Shown here: positions 33,930 through 42,709 of the stretch, in pieces
How positions within the stretch are numbered: the first letter of the stretch is position 1
How the letters are laid out: each line of letters starts with the position of its first letter
Origin: CAVPUA01 sp963828015
GTDB lineage: Bacteria; Actinomycetota; Actinomycetes; Mycobacteriales; Jatrophihabitantaceae
NCBI GenBank assembly: GCA_963828015.1
Contig: CAWHCD010000006.1
Span: forward strand, 434,001-498,000
Length of the DNA stretch: 64,000 nt
Direction: 5' to 3'
Made by a program: the position numbers and the translations under genes
The notes under the pieces: generated by a model
Seen by the model: only the letters and a program-made list of their open reading frames with translations
What the model was told of the DNA's origin: nothing
Database searches by the model: none

Positions 33930-35850
33930 TCAGACCTCGACGTGGGAGCCGATGAACACGACACGGTCGCGGGGGAGCTGGAACTGTTCGGCGGCGTCGG
34001 CGGCGATGTGCGACGTGGCGACGAACAGTCTCTTGCGCCAGCGGGTCAGCTCGGGAGCGTCCCCAGGGCGCAGCTCAATCTTGGAGAGGAAGTAGGTGGC
34101 CCCGGCCAGGTCGAGCTCTCCTTCGGTCTGCGTGGCGGTCAGGGTGGCGAGGGCGGCGGGGACGTCCGTGGTCTCGGTGTAGCCGAAGCGGATCCGCACC
34201 TGAGTGATGCCGTCATGCCCGCCCCCGAGCGCATCGACAGAGACGCGCTCATCCGGTGCCACCCGGGGGATCGTGTCGATGTCGATAGCGACGATGACGA
34301 CGTGCTCGTGACGGACGTGGTTGTGTTCGACGTTCGCGCGCAGGGCCAGGGGAGTGGTCTCGCCGCCCCGGTTGAGGAAGATCGCGGTGCCGCGAACCAC
34401 GACGGCCTGCGCCGGGTCAGCCGTCAGAGCGGTCGATGAACGGCTGTAGCGGCCCTTCCATCTCGGCCCGGCGAGCCGTCACGAGCTGGCGGCCGCTCTG
34501 CCAGGTGGTCATGATCGTGAACGCGACGACGGCGATGGCCAGTGGCAACCACGCACCGTGGACGATCTTGGTCGCGTTGGCGGCCAGGAAGAGCAGATCC
34601 ACGGCGAGCAACGGGGCGGCGGCGAGCACGAGCAGCCAGAGCGGCAAGTGCCAGCGCAGGCGGGCGACGTAGAAGAACAGCAGCGTCGTGATCGTGATCG
34701 TGCCCGGTGACCGCCATCCCGAACGCGAAGGCGAGCGCCGCCGAACTACGGAAGGCGAAGACGAGCGTGAGCACCGAGACCAGCAGCAGCCAGTTGATCC
34801 ACGGCACGTAGATCTGCCCGTACGTCGAACGGGAGGTGTGCAGTACGCGCAGGCGGGGCAGGTAGCCCAGTTGCGCGGCTTGGGACGCGACCGAGAAGGC
34901 ACCGGTGATCACGGCTTGCGATGCGATCACCGTCGCGGCGCAGGACAGCAGGACCATCGGGATCCGCGCCCAGCTCGGGGTGAGCAGGAAGAACGGTGCG
35001 CTGATATTGGCGTTGTTGTCCAGAATCAGCGCTCCTTGACCGAGGTAGCTCAGCGCACAGGCGGGGAAGACGAGGAAGATCCAGGCCAGTGAGATCGGGC
35101 GGCGCCCGAAGTGACCCATGTCGGCGTAGAGGGCCTCGGCTCCCGTGACCGCCAAGACGATTGCCGCAAGCGCGAAGAACGCCAGGCGGAAATGACCGAA
35201 CAGGAACTCGAGCGCGTAGCTCGGGGACAGCGCCTTGAGGATCTGCGGTTCGCGGGTGATTCCCCAGATGCCGCAGGCAGCGATGGCAGAGAAACCAGGC
35301 GATCATGATCGGCCCGAACAGTCGCCCGACTGCTGCCGTGCCGAAGCGCTGCGCTGACGAACAGCACGAAGATGATCACAACCGTCAGGGGGATGACCCA
35401 GTCCGCGAACGACGGGTTGACGACCTTGAAGCCTTCGACCGATGACAGCACCGAAATGGCCGGGGTGATCATGCTGTCCCCGAGGAACAACGCCGCGCCG
35501 AACAGGCCTAGCGCGGCCAGGATGGCCATCGTGCGGGCTCGCGTTTGCGTGGCCCGCCGGCGGAGCAGCGTAATCAGGGCCATGATGCCGCCCTCACCGT
35601 CGTTGTCCACGCGCATGGCCAGCAGCACGTAGGTGACGGTGACGATCAACATCAGTGACCAGAACACCAGCGACACGACGCCATAGACGTTGTTGTCGTC
35701 GACCGGGACGGGGTGGGGGTCAGTCGGACTGAAAACGGTCTGCAGCGTGTAGATCGGGCTCGTGCCGATGTCGCCGAACACCACGCCGAGAGCGCCCACG
35801 ATGATGCCCATGCGCACAACATCAGCCGGGTGATTCGGCGCCCTGTCCAT
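33930..35850 (-). pseudogene. kup: KUP-family potassium transporter, multiply frameshifted
   Basis: Kup is a low-affinity proton-coupled potassium importer in the membrane. Reading from ATG 35850: VFGDIGTSPIYTLQTVFSP, FLGDSMITPAISVLSSVEG. Then four indels by my reading: loss of GC at about 35350, extra base near 35292, extra base in the C-run near 34704 and extra base near 34427. Between them the family sequence continues in alternating frames: GTAAVGRLFGPIMIAWF, AVTGAEALYADMGHFGRRPI, TITITTLLFFYVARLRWHLP, and the C-terminal domain AIFLNRGGETTPLALRANVE to VVFIGSHVEV. Repaired, it would be about 639 residues, normal length. Unless the sequence is faulty, it is nonfunctional. Confidence 0.88.
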
Positions 35851-36191
35851 CTGGCAAACCCTAGGGGAGCGGGCCGGTGCCTGGGGTCAGCCGTTCCATG
35901 GGACGCCTTCGCCGCCGCCACTCGGCATCGAGATCGCGGGCGCTGTCCAGGCTCATATCGCCCGCCCAGGCGCTGAGAACCCCGTGCAACCGGAGAGGCT
36001 GGCGTAGCTGCGCGGCAGACCGAACGCCGGCCGTGGTGGGAGCCCACCGTCGGGCATAGCACTGTGGGGCACGTAGTTTCCTGGTAATCAGGTTTCCACG
36101 CGCTGGGTCGCGAGGAGCTTCTAAGCCTATGGGGAAACTTCCATCCATGCATTTGTTCGGCATGAGTCGTCACCGAGGAGATAGGACGGAC
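35851..36191. other. Divergent intergenic region, kup / cupin
   Basis: About 340 bases. A minus-strand frame (35861-36163) contains AWAGDMSLDSARDLDAEWRR, slightly protein-like, but no family is seen. The gap should hold the kup promoter and that of the cupin gene. Confidence 0.35.
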
Positions 36192-36605
36192 ATGGACAAG
36201 ATCCCGGGAACGGCCACCGTGAAGGCCCCGGCCGCGTACTTCGTCGGCGACGTATGGCGCAACTCGGTCTTCGACGGCGACGGTACGTCGCACCTGGCCT
36301 GCGGGCTGGTGCGCTTCACTCCGGGCGCGCGGACCAACTGGCACAGCCACGTCAACGGCCAGCTCCTGGTCTGCACCGACGGCGTCGGTCTGGTCGGGAC
36401 CCGCGATGGCCAGACCGTACTTCTGCGCGCCGGTGAGAGCGTGTGGACCCCGGCGGGCGAGGAGCACTTTCACGGCGGCACCGCGACGAACATGATGTGC
36501 CACTACGCGATCTTCGACACCACCGGCGATGGTGAGTCCACCACCTGGCTCGAGCCGGTCACCGATGAGCAGTACGCAGCCGCGCACCACACGGCCGGGG
36601 TGTAG
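36192..36605 (+). CDS. Cupin-domain protein
   Basis: The 137-residue single cupin has motif 1 in TPGARTNWHSHVNGQLLVCT and motif 2 in LLRAGESVWTPAGEEHFHG, giving metal ligands from two His in motif 1 region and His in motif 2. Its layout resembles cupins annotated near carboxymuconolactone decarboxylases or hydroxynitrile-lyase-like enzymes. The ATG at 36192 follows GAGGAGATAGGACGG. The aldo/keto reductase gene follows after 9 bases, so the two probably act together. Confidence 0.82.
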   Translation: MDKIPGTATVKAPAAYFVGDVWRNSVFDGDGTSHLACGLVRFTPGARTNWHSHVNGQLLVCTDGVGLVGTRDGQTVLLRAGESVWTPAGEEHFHGGTATNMMCHYAIFDTTGDGESTTWLEPVTDEQYAAAHHTAGV

Positions 36606-36614
36606 GAAGGGCGC

Positions 36615-37631
36615 ATGGAGTATCGACTGTTGGGTCGCACCGGGGTATCGGTCAGCCCGCTGTGCCTGGGCACGATGATGTTCGGCCCTTGGGGCAACGA
36701 CGACCGGGCCGACGCCGTCCGGATCATTCATCGCGCGCTCGACGCCGGGATCAACTTCGTCGACACCGCCGACGTCTACTCCGGTGGTGTGTCGGAGGAG
36801 ATCGTCGGGGACGCGCTGCGGGGTCGTCGTGATGACGTCGTGCTCGCCACGAAGTTCTTCTTCCCCATGGGCGAGCGGCCCAACCACGGCGGTGGCTCGC
36901 GGCGCTGGATCATGCGGGAGGTCGAGAACTCGCTGCGCCGCCTGCAGACCGACTACATCGACCTCTATCAGGTGCACCGGCCGAGCCCGACGACCGACGT
37001 CGAGGAGACCCTCGGCGCACTTACCGACCTCGTGCACCAGGGCAAGGTCCGTTATATCGGCTCGTCCTCGTACTCGGGCAGTCAGATCGTCGAGGCGCAG
37101 TGGGCCTCGCGCGAGCGCAACCTGGCCCGCTTCGTCACCGAGCAGCCCCCGTACTCGATCCTGGTGCGCGGGATCGAGGAGGACATCCTGCCCACCACGC
37201 AGCGCTATGGCATGGGAACCCTCGTCTACAGCCCGCTGTCGGGCGGCTGGCTCACCGGACGCTGGCGCAAGGATGCACCCGGTACGCCGGCCTCGGCCGC
37301 CCGTCCGAGCGCCCGCTTCGACATGCGTACGCCGGCGAATCAGCTCAAGCTCGACGTGGTCGAGGAACTCGCCCTGCTCGCCGAGCAATCCGGCTTGACG
37401 CTGATCGAACTCGCGCTGGCCTGGGCGATAAACCACCCGGGGGTCACGTCGGCGATCATCGGCCCGCGGACGATGGAACAACTCGAATCACAGCTGCCCG
37501 CGGCGGGCGTCACGTTGAGCGCGGAAGTCCTTGACCGCATCGACGAGTTCGTCGCGCCCGGAGTCACGCTCAACAGCGATGACAACAGCTATGGCGCGGC
37601 CGAACTCGCGCCGGCCGCCCGACGCCGGTAA
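36615..37631 (+). CDS. Aldo/keto reductase
   Basis: The 338-residue TIM-barrel enzyme reduces aldehydes or ketones with NAD(P)H. The catalytic tetrad is visible: Asp50 and Tyr55 (NFVDTADVYSGG), Lys80 (VLATKFFF) and His121 (YQVHRPSP). The length suits the YghZ/YajO-like group of AKRs (the IGSSSYSGSQIVEAQ segment). It sits between the cupin and glucose-6-phosphate dehydrogenase genes in one direction, so NADPH supplied by the latter may feed it. Confidence 0.9.
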   Translation: MEYRLLGRTGVSVSPLCLGTMMFGPWGNDDRADAVRIIHRALDAGINFVDTADVYSGGVSEEIVGDALRGRRDDVVLATKFFFPMGERPNHGGGSRRWIMREVENSLRRLQTDYIDLYQVHRPSPTTDVEETLGALTDLVHQGKVRYIGSSSYSGSQIVEAQWASRERNLARFVTEQPPYSILVRGIEEDILPTTQRYGMGTLVYSPLSGGWLTGRWRKDAPGTPASAARPSARFDMRTPANQLKLDVVEELALLAEQSGLTLIELALAWAINHPGVTSAIIGPRTMEQLESQLPAAGVTLSAEVLDRIDEFVAPGVTLNSDDNSYGAAELAPAARRR

Positions 37632-37655
37632 GTCCACGACAGCTACGGAGGTCTG

Positions 37656-39056
37656 ATGTCTGAGCCGGACAGGCCCGCGGACGTATTCGTGGCGTTCGGG
37701 GTCAGCGGGGATCTGGCCCGCAAGATGACCTTCGTATCGCTGTATCAGCTCGAGCGGCGCGGGCTGCTGGACTGCCCGATCATCGGGGTGGCCGCCGAGA
37801 ACTGGACCGATGCCGATCTGCGGCGACGAGCTACCGAAGCGGTCACCGCGGTGCTGGGCGAGGGGAACCCGGATGCCACCGTCCTGGATCGGCTGTGTCA
37901 GCGGATGTCTTACGTCGGTGGGGATTTCGTCGACGCGGCCACCTTTGCCGCCGTCGCCCGGGCGATCGGCCCCGCGTCGGCCCCGGTGTTCTACCTCGAG
38001 ATCCCGCCGGCCCTGTTCGGCCCGGTGGTGCAGGGGCTGGCCGCGGTCGGTCTGACCAAGAACGCCCGCGTGGTCGTGGAGAAGCCCTTCGGTCATGACC
38101 TGGCGTCCGCGCAGGAACTCAACGCCACGCTGCGCGCGATCTTGAGCGAATCGCAGCTCTATCGGATCGATCACTTCCTGGGCAAGCTTTCGGTGCAGGA
38201 CATCCTGCACCTGCGCTTCGCCAACACGGTGCTCGAGCCGTTGTGGAATCGAAACTACGTCAGCAGCGTGCAGATCACGATGGCCGAGAGCTTCGGCGTC
38301 GAGGACCGCGGCGGCTTCTACGACCACGTCGGCTGCCTGCGCGACGTCGTGCAGAACCACCTCATGCAGGTGCTGGCCATGGTCGCGATGGAGCCCCCGG
38401 CGCGCGGCGACCTGGACTCGCTGTCCAACCGCAAGCGCGACGTCTTCGCGGCGATGCCGACGGCTGACCCGCGCCACTACGTGCGTGGGCAGTACGACGG
38501 CTACCGCGCCGTCGCCGGCGTCGCCCCTGACTCGCCGGTCGAGACGTACACCGCCATGCGGCTGGAGATCGACAACTGGCGCTGGACCGGCGTGCCGTTC
38601 TTCATCCGGGCCGGCAAGTCGCTGCCGCTGACCCAGACCGAGGTCCGCCTGGTGTTCAACACCCCGCCCTCGCTCGGGTTCTCGGCCGCCGGTGATCAGG
38701 TCGAGCCCAACCAGATCGTGCTGCGCATCGACCCGCGTCCCGGTGCGCGCTGGGTGTTGCAGTCCAAGCGCGCCGATGGGCCGGGCCTGCGTCCGATCGA
38801 CCTCGATGTCGATTTCAGCAGCGACGGCCAACGGATTCCCACCCCGTACGAGGAACTGCTCTACGCCGCGATGCAGGGCGACCAGAGCCACTTCACCCGC
38901 GAGGACTCCGTCGAGGAGACCTGGCGGATCCTCGATCCCTTGGTCGCCGACGCCGACGCGCCGCACCCCTACGCGCCTGGGTCGTGGGGACCGGCGGCCG
39001 CCGAGCGCCTGACCGCCGACGCGGGCGGCTGGCATCAACCCTGGCAGCTGGGGTGA
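37656..39056 (+). CDS. zwf: Glucose-6-phosphate dehydrogenase
   Basis: The enzyme makes 6-phosphogluconolactone and NADPH in the oxidative pentose phosphate pathway. The Rossmann start is VAFGVSGDLARKMTFVSLYQ; the active site is YRIDHFLGK (170-177, catalytic His later in NHLMQ region), with EKPFGHDL before it. At 466 residues it is a little shorter than the about 490-510 typical, missing some C-terminal length. An ACGGAGG site precedes the ATG. The 6-phosphogluconolactonase and transaldolase genes often linked to zwf are absent, so this may be a second or specialised copy. Confidence 0.92.
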   Translation: MSEPDRPADVFVAFGVSGDLARKMTFVSLYQLERRGLLDCPIIGVAAENWTDADLRRRATEAVTAVLGEGNPDATVLDRLCQRMSYVGGDFVDAATFAAVARAIGPASAPVFYLEIPPALFGPVVQGLAAVGLTKNARVVVEKPFGHDLASAQELNATLRAILSESQLYRIDHFLGKLSVQDILHLRFANTVLEPLWNRNYVSSVQITMAESFGVEDRGGFYDHVGCLRDVVQNHLMQVLAMVAMEPPARGDLDSLSNRKRDVFAAMPTADPRHYVRGQYDGYRAVAGVAPDSPVETYTAMRLEIDNWRWTGVPFFIRAGKSLPLTQTEVRLVFNTPPSLGFSAAGDQVEPNQIVLRIDPRPGARWVLQSKRADGPGLRPIDLDVDFSSDGQRIPTPYEELLYAAMQGDQSHFTREDSVEETWRILDPLVADADAPHPYAPGSWGPAAAERLTADAGGWHQPWQLG

Positions 39057-39065
39057 GATGTCGGC

Positions 39066-39287
39066 ATGACCCTGCACGATGGTGACATCGCCGACCTGGC
39101 CCGCGAGGCCGTCGACCAGAAGGACCCGACGTTGGACGTTCGCATCGAGCCGCTCGGGCAGGACGATCCCTACCGGCTCGGCGCGGCGGCGTGGACCGTC
39201 GTCGCGGGCGGGCGGAGCAGCTACGTCACCTCGTCGATGACGCCGGCCGAGGCGCTGCACCAGCTGATCGCCGATCTGGTGACCTGA
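39066..39287 (+). CDS. Hypothetical 73-aa protein
   Basis: The acidic product reads TLHDGDIADLAREAVDQKDP, IEPLGQDDPYRLGAAAWTVV and ends PAEALHQLIADLVT. It starts 9 bases after zwf, so it is probably cotranscribed. The fold looks like a small alpha-beta domain. No family recognised. Confidence 0.6.
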   Translation: MTLHDGDIADLAREAVDQKDPTLDVRIEPLGQDDPYRLGAAAWTVVAGGRSSYVTSSMTPAEALHQLIADLVT

Positions 39288-39289
39288 CC

Positions 39290-39727
39290 TCAGTGCCAGT
39301 TGCTGATCTGCACGTCGCGCGGATGCGGTGCGCCCGCGCCGGTCTCGACCAGCGACTTCAGGCTCATCAGGAACACCGCCCACTTGGTGCTGCAGTGACT
39401 CATGAACTCGACCGGCTCCCGCCAGCCCGCGTGCTCGAACAAGATGATCGTCCACTCCCCGTCCTGGGCAAGGTCGAACGTCACGGTCGTGCCGAGCCAG
39501 TCGCTCGGTCCGTCGATGACCTCCCATTGCACTCGCTTGCCGGGGTGCTGGTCGAGGACCACCATGTCGAAGCCGCCGACCTCGCTGAAACGGAACTTCA
39601 GTACACCGTCGGCGGCGGCACTGGTGTCGGTCGTCCACCATTGCGATAAGCCGTCGACGCGGGTGAGCGCGTCGTAGACCTGGTCGGGCCGCGCGGTGAT
39701 GCCGACCCGGTGCCGGATGTCCACCAT
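39290..39727 (-). CDS. SRPBCC-domain protein (AHSA1-like)
   Basis: The 145-residue protein has the SRPBCC (START-like) fold: VDIRHRVGITARPDQVYDAL, GLSQWWTTDT and a C-terminal helix WAVFLMSLKSLVETG. Such proteins bind hydrophobic ligands. GTAAGGAG fits the ATG at 39727 best. It is the third gene of an operon with ArsR and another SRPBCC protein, an arrangement typical of this module. The ligand is unknown. Confidence 0.82.
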   Translation of the reverse strand: MVDIRHRVGITARPDQVYDALTRVDGLSQWWTTDTSAAADGVLKFRFSEVGGFDMVVLDQHPGKRVQWEVIDGPSDWLGTTVTFDLAQDGEWTIILFEHAGWREPVEFMSHCSTKWAVFLMSLKSLVETGAGAPHPRDVQISNWH

Positions 39728-39738
39728 CTGCATTCTCC

Positions 39739-40074
39739 TTACTTCCTGGCTTGTTGGATGGCCTCGGCGAGGCTCTTGATACGACGCAGGCGGGCGTCCC
39801 ACGATGCGCCGACCGAGTTCAGTTGGGCGACGGCTCGGGCCAGCTGCGCCTGGTCGACGTGGTAGCGCTTCTCCCGGCCGGCCGGCGTGGCCCGGATCAG
39901 TCCGACCCGGTCGAGCACGGTCAGGTGCTTCGTGACCGCCTGCCGGGTTACGGGCAGGTGGGCGCTGAGGCTGGTCGCGGTGGCCCGGTCGTCGGACAGC
40001 AGCAGATCGAGCAGGCGCCGCCGGGTCGGGTCGCCGATCGCCGACCAGAGCTCGTCGTCCACGGCGCTGGTCAT
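39739..40074 (-). CDS. ArsR-family transcriptional regulator
   Basis: The 111-residue repressor has a winged helix: LWSAIGDPTRRRLLDLLLSD, LPVTRQAVTKHLTVLDRVGL, KRYHVDQAQL. The arsenic-binding Cys motif is absent, as in the SRPBCC-linked ArsR group. It lies between two SRPBCC genes, its ATG overlapping the upstream stop by 4 bases. The palindromes at 40551 and 40595 ahead of the operon are its likely operators. Confidence 0.88.
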   Translation of the reverse strand: MTSAVDDELWSAIGDPTRRRLLDLLLSDDRATATSLSAHLPVTRQAVTKHLTVLDRVGLIRATPAGREKRYHVDQAQLARAVAQLNSVGASWDARLRRIKSLAEAIQQARK

Positions 40075-40535
40075 CGCGCGGCCGCCAGTCGGGTGGCGGT
40101 CGTGGCGACGCGGGGGAGCAGGAAGTCCCAGCCGTGCTCGTGATCGTTGTAGTAGGCCTCGAGCGTGGCCGCTTCCCAGCCCCGTTCGCGGTAGCCGGTC
40201 TCGCTGAAGCGCAGCAGCGTGCCGTCTCCGTCGGCCGTGAGCTCGAAGGTCACCAGCAGCGAATTGCCCGCGACGACGGCATCTTTCTCGTCGTAGATCC
40301 AGCGAAAGACGAACCGGTGCGGCGGATCGGCCTCGACCACGGTGAACGGCTCGGACTTCTCCTCGACGGTGCCGTCCCCGGTCCAGGTCAGCCGGCCCGT
40401 CGCTCCGGCGGTCGGCTCGAACTGGGTCTGCGCGCTCCACCAGTCCTGGATGTGTTCGGGCTGGCTCAGCACCTCGAACACCACGTCGGGGGTGGCGTCG
40501 ATATGCAGTTCGCGCTCGATGCTTCCGTGCTCCAT
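40071..40535 (-). CDS. SRPBCC-domain protein (AHSA1-like)
   Basis: The 154-residue protein has IERELHIDATPDVVFEVLSQ, HIQDWWSAQTQFEPTAGA and a C-terminal EHGWDFLLPRVATTATRL. It is the first gene of the operon SRPBCC-ArsR-SRPBCC. It shares the fold of the protein at 39290 but is not a close duplicate. It may bind a ligand that relieves ArsR repression or modify it; inference. Confidence 0.85.
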   Translation of the reverse strand: MEHGSIERELHIDATPDVVFEVLSQPEHIQDWWSAQTQFEPTAGATGRLTWTGDGTVEEKSEPFTVVEADPPHRFVFRWIYDEKDAVVAGNSLLVTFELTADGDGTLLRFSETGYRERGWEAATLEAYYNDHEHGWDFLLPRVATTATRLAAAR

Positions 40536-40550
40536 GTCCACTCCGTCATT

Positions 40551-40567
40551 CGCAACTATTGGTTGCG
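40551..40567. promoter_or_regulatory. Palindromic operator, copy 1 (CGCAAC-N5-GTTGCG)
   Basis: This perfect 6-bp inverted repeat around a 5-base spacer (TATTG) lies 16 bases ahead of the SRPBCC start. An identical half-site pair recurs 45 bases further upstream. ArsR proteins bind such palindromes and repress their own operon, so I take it as the autoregulatory site. Confidence 0.65.
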
Positions 40568-40594
40568 TATAACGCTAGCTGCTGCGGGTCTATT

Positions 40595-40613
40595 GCGCAA
40601 CCGATGGTTGCGC
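40595..40613. promoter_or_regulatory. Palindromic operator, copy 2 (CGCAAC-N5-GTTGCG)
   Basis: The 19-base sequence GCGCAACCGATGGTTGCGC is palindromic except for the centre and has the same half-sites as copy 1. The centre-to-centre distance is 45 bp, about four helical turns, so two dimers would bind the same face of DNA. Confidence 0.65.
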
Positions 40614-40630
40614 TGCGCCGAACTGCGCGT

Positions 40631-41329
40631 TTAGGCCAGGCCGGCGATCAACTCCGCGACCGACTCGGGCTGGGAGAGGAACGGGTGGTGTCCGGCGTCG
40701 ATCTCGACCACGTGGGTGGCCCGGCGGGCGAACTCCCGCTGGGCGGCTACCGGCGTGCCCCGGTCCTGGACGCAGACGAGATAGGTCGAGGGAACCTGCT
40801 GCCACGCGGCGACGCTGACCGGCGCTTGCGTCACCGACAGGCTCTGCCGGGCCAGGTGCTGCTGGGCCTGGGCGGCGAGCTCGGGGGAGCAGTCGGCCAG
40901 GAAGGTCTCGGTGAGCAACTCCGGGTGGACGCCGAACGTGCCCGCGTCGGGGTCGATATCCAGGAAAGGGGCCGGCTTGCCGTTGCTGAAGGACGACAGG
41001 CTCTGGCCCGGCTCGGGGAGGTAACTCGAAATCAGGAGCAGCTGCCGCACGGCCGTGATCCCGGCGGCAGCCTGTGCCGTGACGATTCCGCCGTAGCTGT
41101 GCGCCACCACGACGGTGGGCTCCTCGCTGTCGCTCAGTACGTCGCGGACCGCGGCGACATCCTCACCCAGTCCGGGACCGTCCCACGCGGGCGGCGCGGT
41201 GGCCTCGCCGCAACTGGGCAACGCAGGTGCCGTGCTGGCGATGCCCCGGGCCGCTAGCTGTTCGGCGGCGCGATGCCACCACCACTGCCCGTCGCGCACG
41301 CAGGCTCCGTGCACAAAGACGACTCGCAT
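40631..41329 (-). CDS. Alpha/beta hydrolase
   Basis: The 232-residue enzyme has the oxyanion segment VVFVHGACVRDGQWWW, nucleophile Ser in VVVAHSYGGIVTAQA and catalytic His in VVEIDAGHHPFLSQPE. GGAGGT precedes the ATG at 41329. It resembles plant MES-like and salicylate-esterase-type hydrolases. It is divergent from a TetR regulator and is the probable target of it. Its stop lies just upstream of the ArsR operon promoter. Confidence 0.87.
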   Translation of the reverse strand: MRVVFVHGACVRDGQWWWHRAAEQLAARGIASTAPALPSCGEATAPPAWDGPGLGEDVAAVRDVLSDSEEPTVVVAHSYGGIVTAQAAAGITAVRQLLLISSYLPEPGQSLSSFSNGKPAPFLDIDPDAGTFGVHPELLTETFLADCSPELAAQAQQHLARQSLSVTQAPVSVAAWQQVPSTYLVCVQDRGTPVAAQREFARRATHVVEIDAGHHPFLSQPESVAELIAGLA

Positions 41330-41372
41330 CCCGACCTCCACGTTGCTGGATCTGCTCCTCCAGAACGGTAGA

Positions 41373-41388
41373 CGTAGCATTCGTTACG
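41373..41388. promoter_or_regulatory. Candidate TetR operator (CGTAGC-N4-GTTACG)
   Basis: A near-perfect palindrome in the 75-base gap between the hydrolase and the TetR gene, 17 bases ahead of the regulator start. Five of six half-site bases match. It is the only inverted repeat I see there. Assignment to the neighbouring TetR is inference. Confidence 0.4.
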
Positions 41389-41404
41389 CGAAAAACTCGA
41401 GGGC

Positions 41405-41968
41405 ATGGGCCGACACAAACAGCCGCAGATCCGCGAGCGCGTGCTGGACGCGTGCACCGACTACGCGCTGGCGCACGGGCTGCCCGACCGGCTCGAACCG
41501 CTGGCCGCCGCGGCCGGCGCCTCCTCGCGCATGCTCATCTATCACTTCGGCACCCGCGACGCCCTACTGCGCGAGGTCCTCGGTCGCGCCCGACAACGGC
41601 AGCGAGCCGCCTTCGGTGAGCTGCTGCGGCCCCGGCCCGGCGAGTACTACCTGCACACTGTGCGACGCGCCTGGCCGGCCATCACCGGGCCGGCCGGCGC
41701 GCCCTATCTCAGCCTGTTCGGACGCCTGCGGGAGGACGTCGAACAGCAGCTGTGGCCTGATTTTCGTCGCGAGGCCACGACCGACTGGCTCGGCCCGCTC
41801 AGTGAGGGGTTGGCCAGCATGGGCCGACCGGAGCTGGCGACCGTGGTCCTGGCGGTGATCCGCGGCTTGATCATGGATCTGGAGGCCACCGCTGATACGA
41901 CCCGCGTCGACCACGCCTTGAGCGACTTCCTCGACACGGTCGAACGAGATGCCGTCACGGCCCGGTGA
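41405..41968 (+). CDS. TetR-family transcriptional regulator
   Basis: The 187-residue repressor has an N-terminal helix-turn-helix (IRERVLDACTDYALAHG, LEPLAAAAGASSRMLIYHFG, TRDALLREVL) and an all-helical ligand domain. It is divergent from the hydrolase. Its last bases overlap, tail to tail, the zinc-ribbon gene by 14 bases. Confidence 0.88.
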   Translation: MGRHKQPQIRERVLDACTDYALAHGLPDRLEPLAAAAGASSRMLIYHFGTRDALLREVLGRARQRQRAAFGELLRPRPGEYYLHTVRRAWPAITGPAGAPYLSLFGRLREDVEQQLWPDFRREATTDWLGPLSEGLASMGRPELATVVLAVIRGLIMDLEATADTTRVDHALSDFLDTVERDAVTAR

Positions 41969-42209
41969 TCCGCCGGTCGGCGAACATCCGATTGCCGATG
42001 GAGTTCTCCTGGTCCGGGTCGTGGGGCGGGACCCACAGTTGGTAGCCGCAGTCCGCGCAGACGTAGACCCGATGATCGGCGCCCTGGCAGTTGCAGGGCC
42101 GGTAGCCGTAGCGGTATGACTGCGCCGGGCGCCAGTCGAAGTCGCACTCCGGACAGCGATCAACCGGAGCGATCTCCTGCCAGCCGTTCGACGTCTTCCG
42201 TAGGATCAC
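41955..42209 (-). CDS. Zinc-ribbon-like small protein
   Basis: The 84-residue product has Cys pairs at about 19/22 (VDRCPECDFDW), 39/41 (RPCNCQG) and 51/54 (VCADCGYQLWVPP). The first and last pairs are spaced as in a zinc ribbon. The WVPPHDP segment and basic end follow. Probable nucleic-acid or protein binder; no specific family known to me. Confidence 0.75.
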   Translation of the reverse strand: MILRKTSNGWQEIAPVDRCPECDFDWRPAQSYRYGYRPCNCQGADHRVYVCADCGYQLWVPPHDPDQENSIGNRMFADRRITGP

Positions 42210-42242
42210 GCCATGATTAGAACATGCGTTCGAACATCCGGG

Positions 42243-42638
42243 CTAGAACGCGTGCGTGTCCACGTGCTCCTTCAGCGCCGCCAGTGCCGCCACGTAGTTC
42301 TGCTGCATGAAGGGCACCATCGCCTGCGGCTCGACGTCGAAGGAATACACCACCAGCGAGCCCTCGCGGTCGTCGATGACGTCGATCGTGGCCAGATGAC
42401 TGGTCACCCCGGGTACGTCGACCAAGGCGTACTGCTGACGATGAAGATCGGCGTCGTTCGTCACCAGGCGTTCGGAGACCTCCGCCCCACCCGGGAGGCC
42501 GACCTTGCGGCCCTGCTCGGTCGCTTCGACCGACTCGACGCCCGGAAACCAGGAATCGATACCGGTGAAGTCGCCGATCACGGCCCAGACCTCGTCGACC
42601 GGATGGGTAATGCGAATGTGGACACGACCAGTTCCCAT
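42243..42638 (-). CDS. SRPBCC-family protein (polyketide cyclase-like)
   Basis: The 131-residue protein has VHIRITHPVDEVWAVIGDFT, IDSWFPGVESVEATEQG and a C-terminal helix NYVAALAALKEHVDTHAF. The pattern matches polyketide cyclase/dehydrase-like START proteins. It is divergent from the SDR gene with a 71-base gap. Confidence 0.83.
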   Translation of the reverse strand: MGTGRVHIRITHPVDEVWAVIGDFTGIDSWFPGVESVEATEQGRKVGLPGGAEVSERLVTNDADLHRQQYALVDVPGVTSHLATIDVIDDREGSLVVYSFDVEPQAMVPFMQQNYVAALAALKEHVDTHAF

Positions 42639-42709
42639 GTGGCTTCCCGTCTCGCGTTTGCGGTTGGCAGCAGACGTTAGCGCGCCTTGTGCTTACATAT
42701 CAGCTTGTG

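Noticed and set aside
35652..39641. Long minus-strand frames antisense to the aldo/keto reductase and glucose-6-phosphate dehydrogenase genes (609 and 717 codons)
   Set aside because: They are shadow frames of GC-rich genes on the other strand, with Arg/Gly/His-rich composition and no domain; the plus-strand genes are unmistakable.
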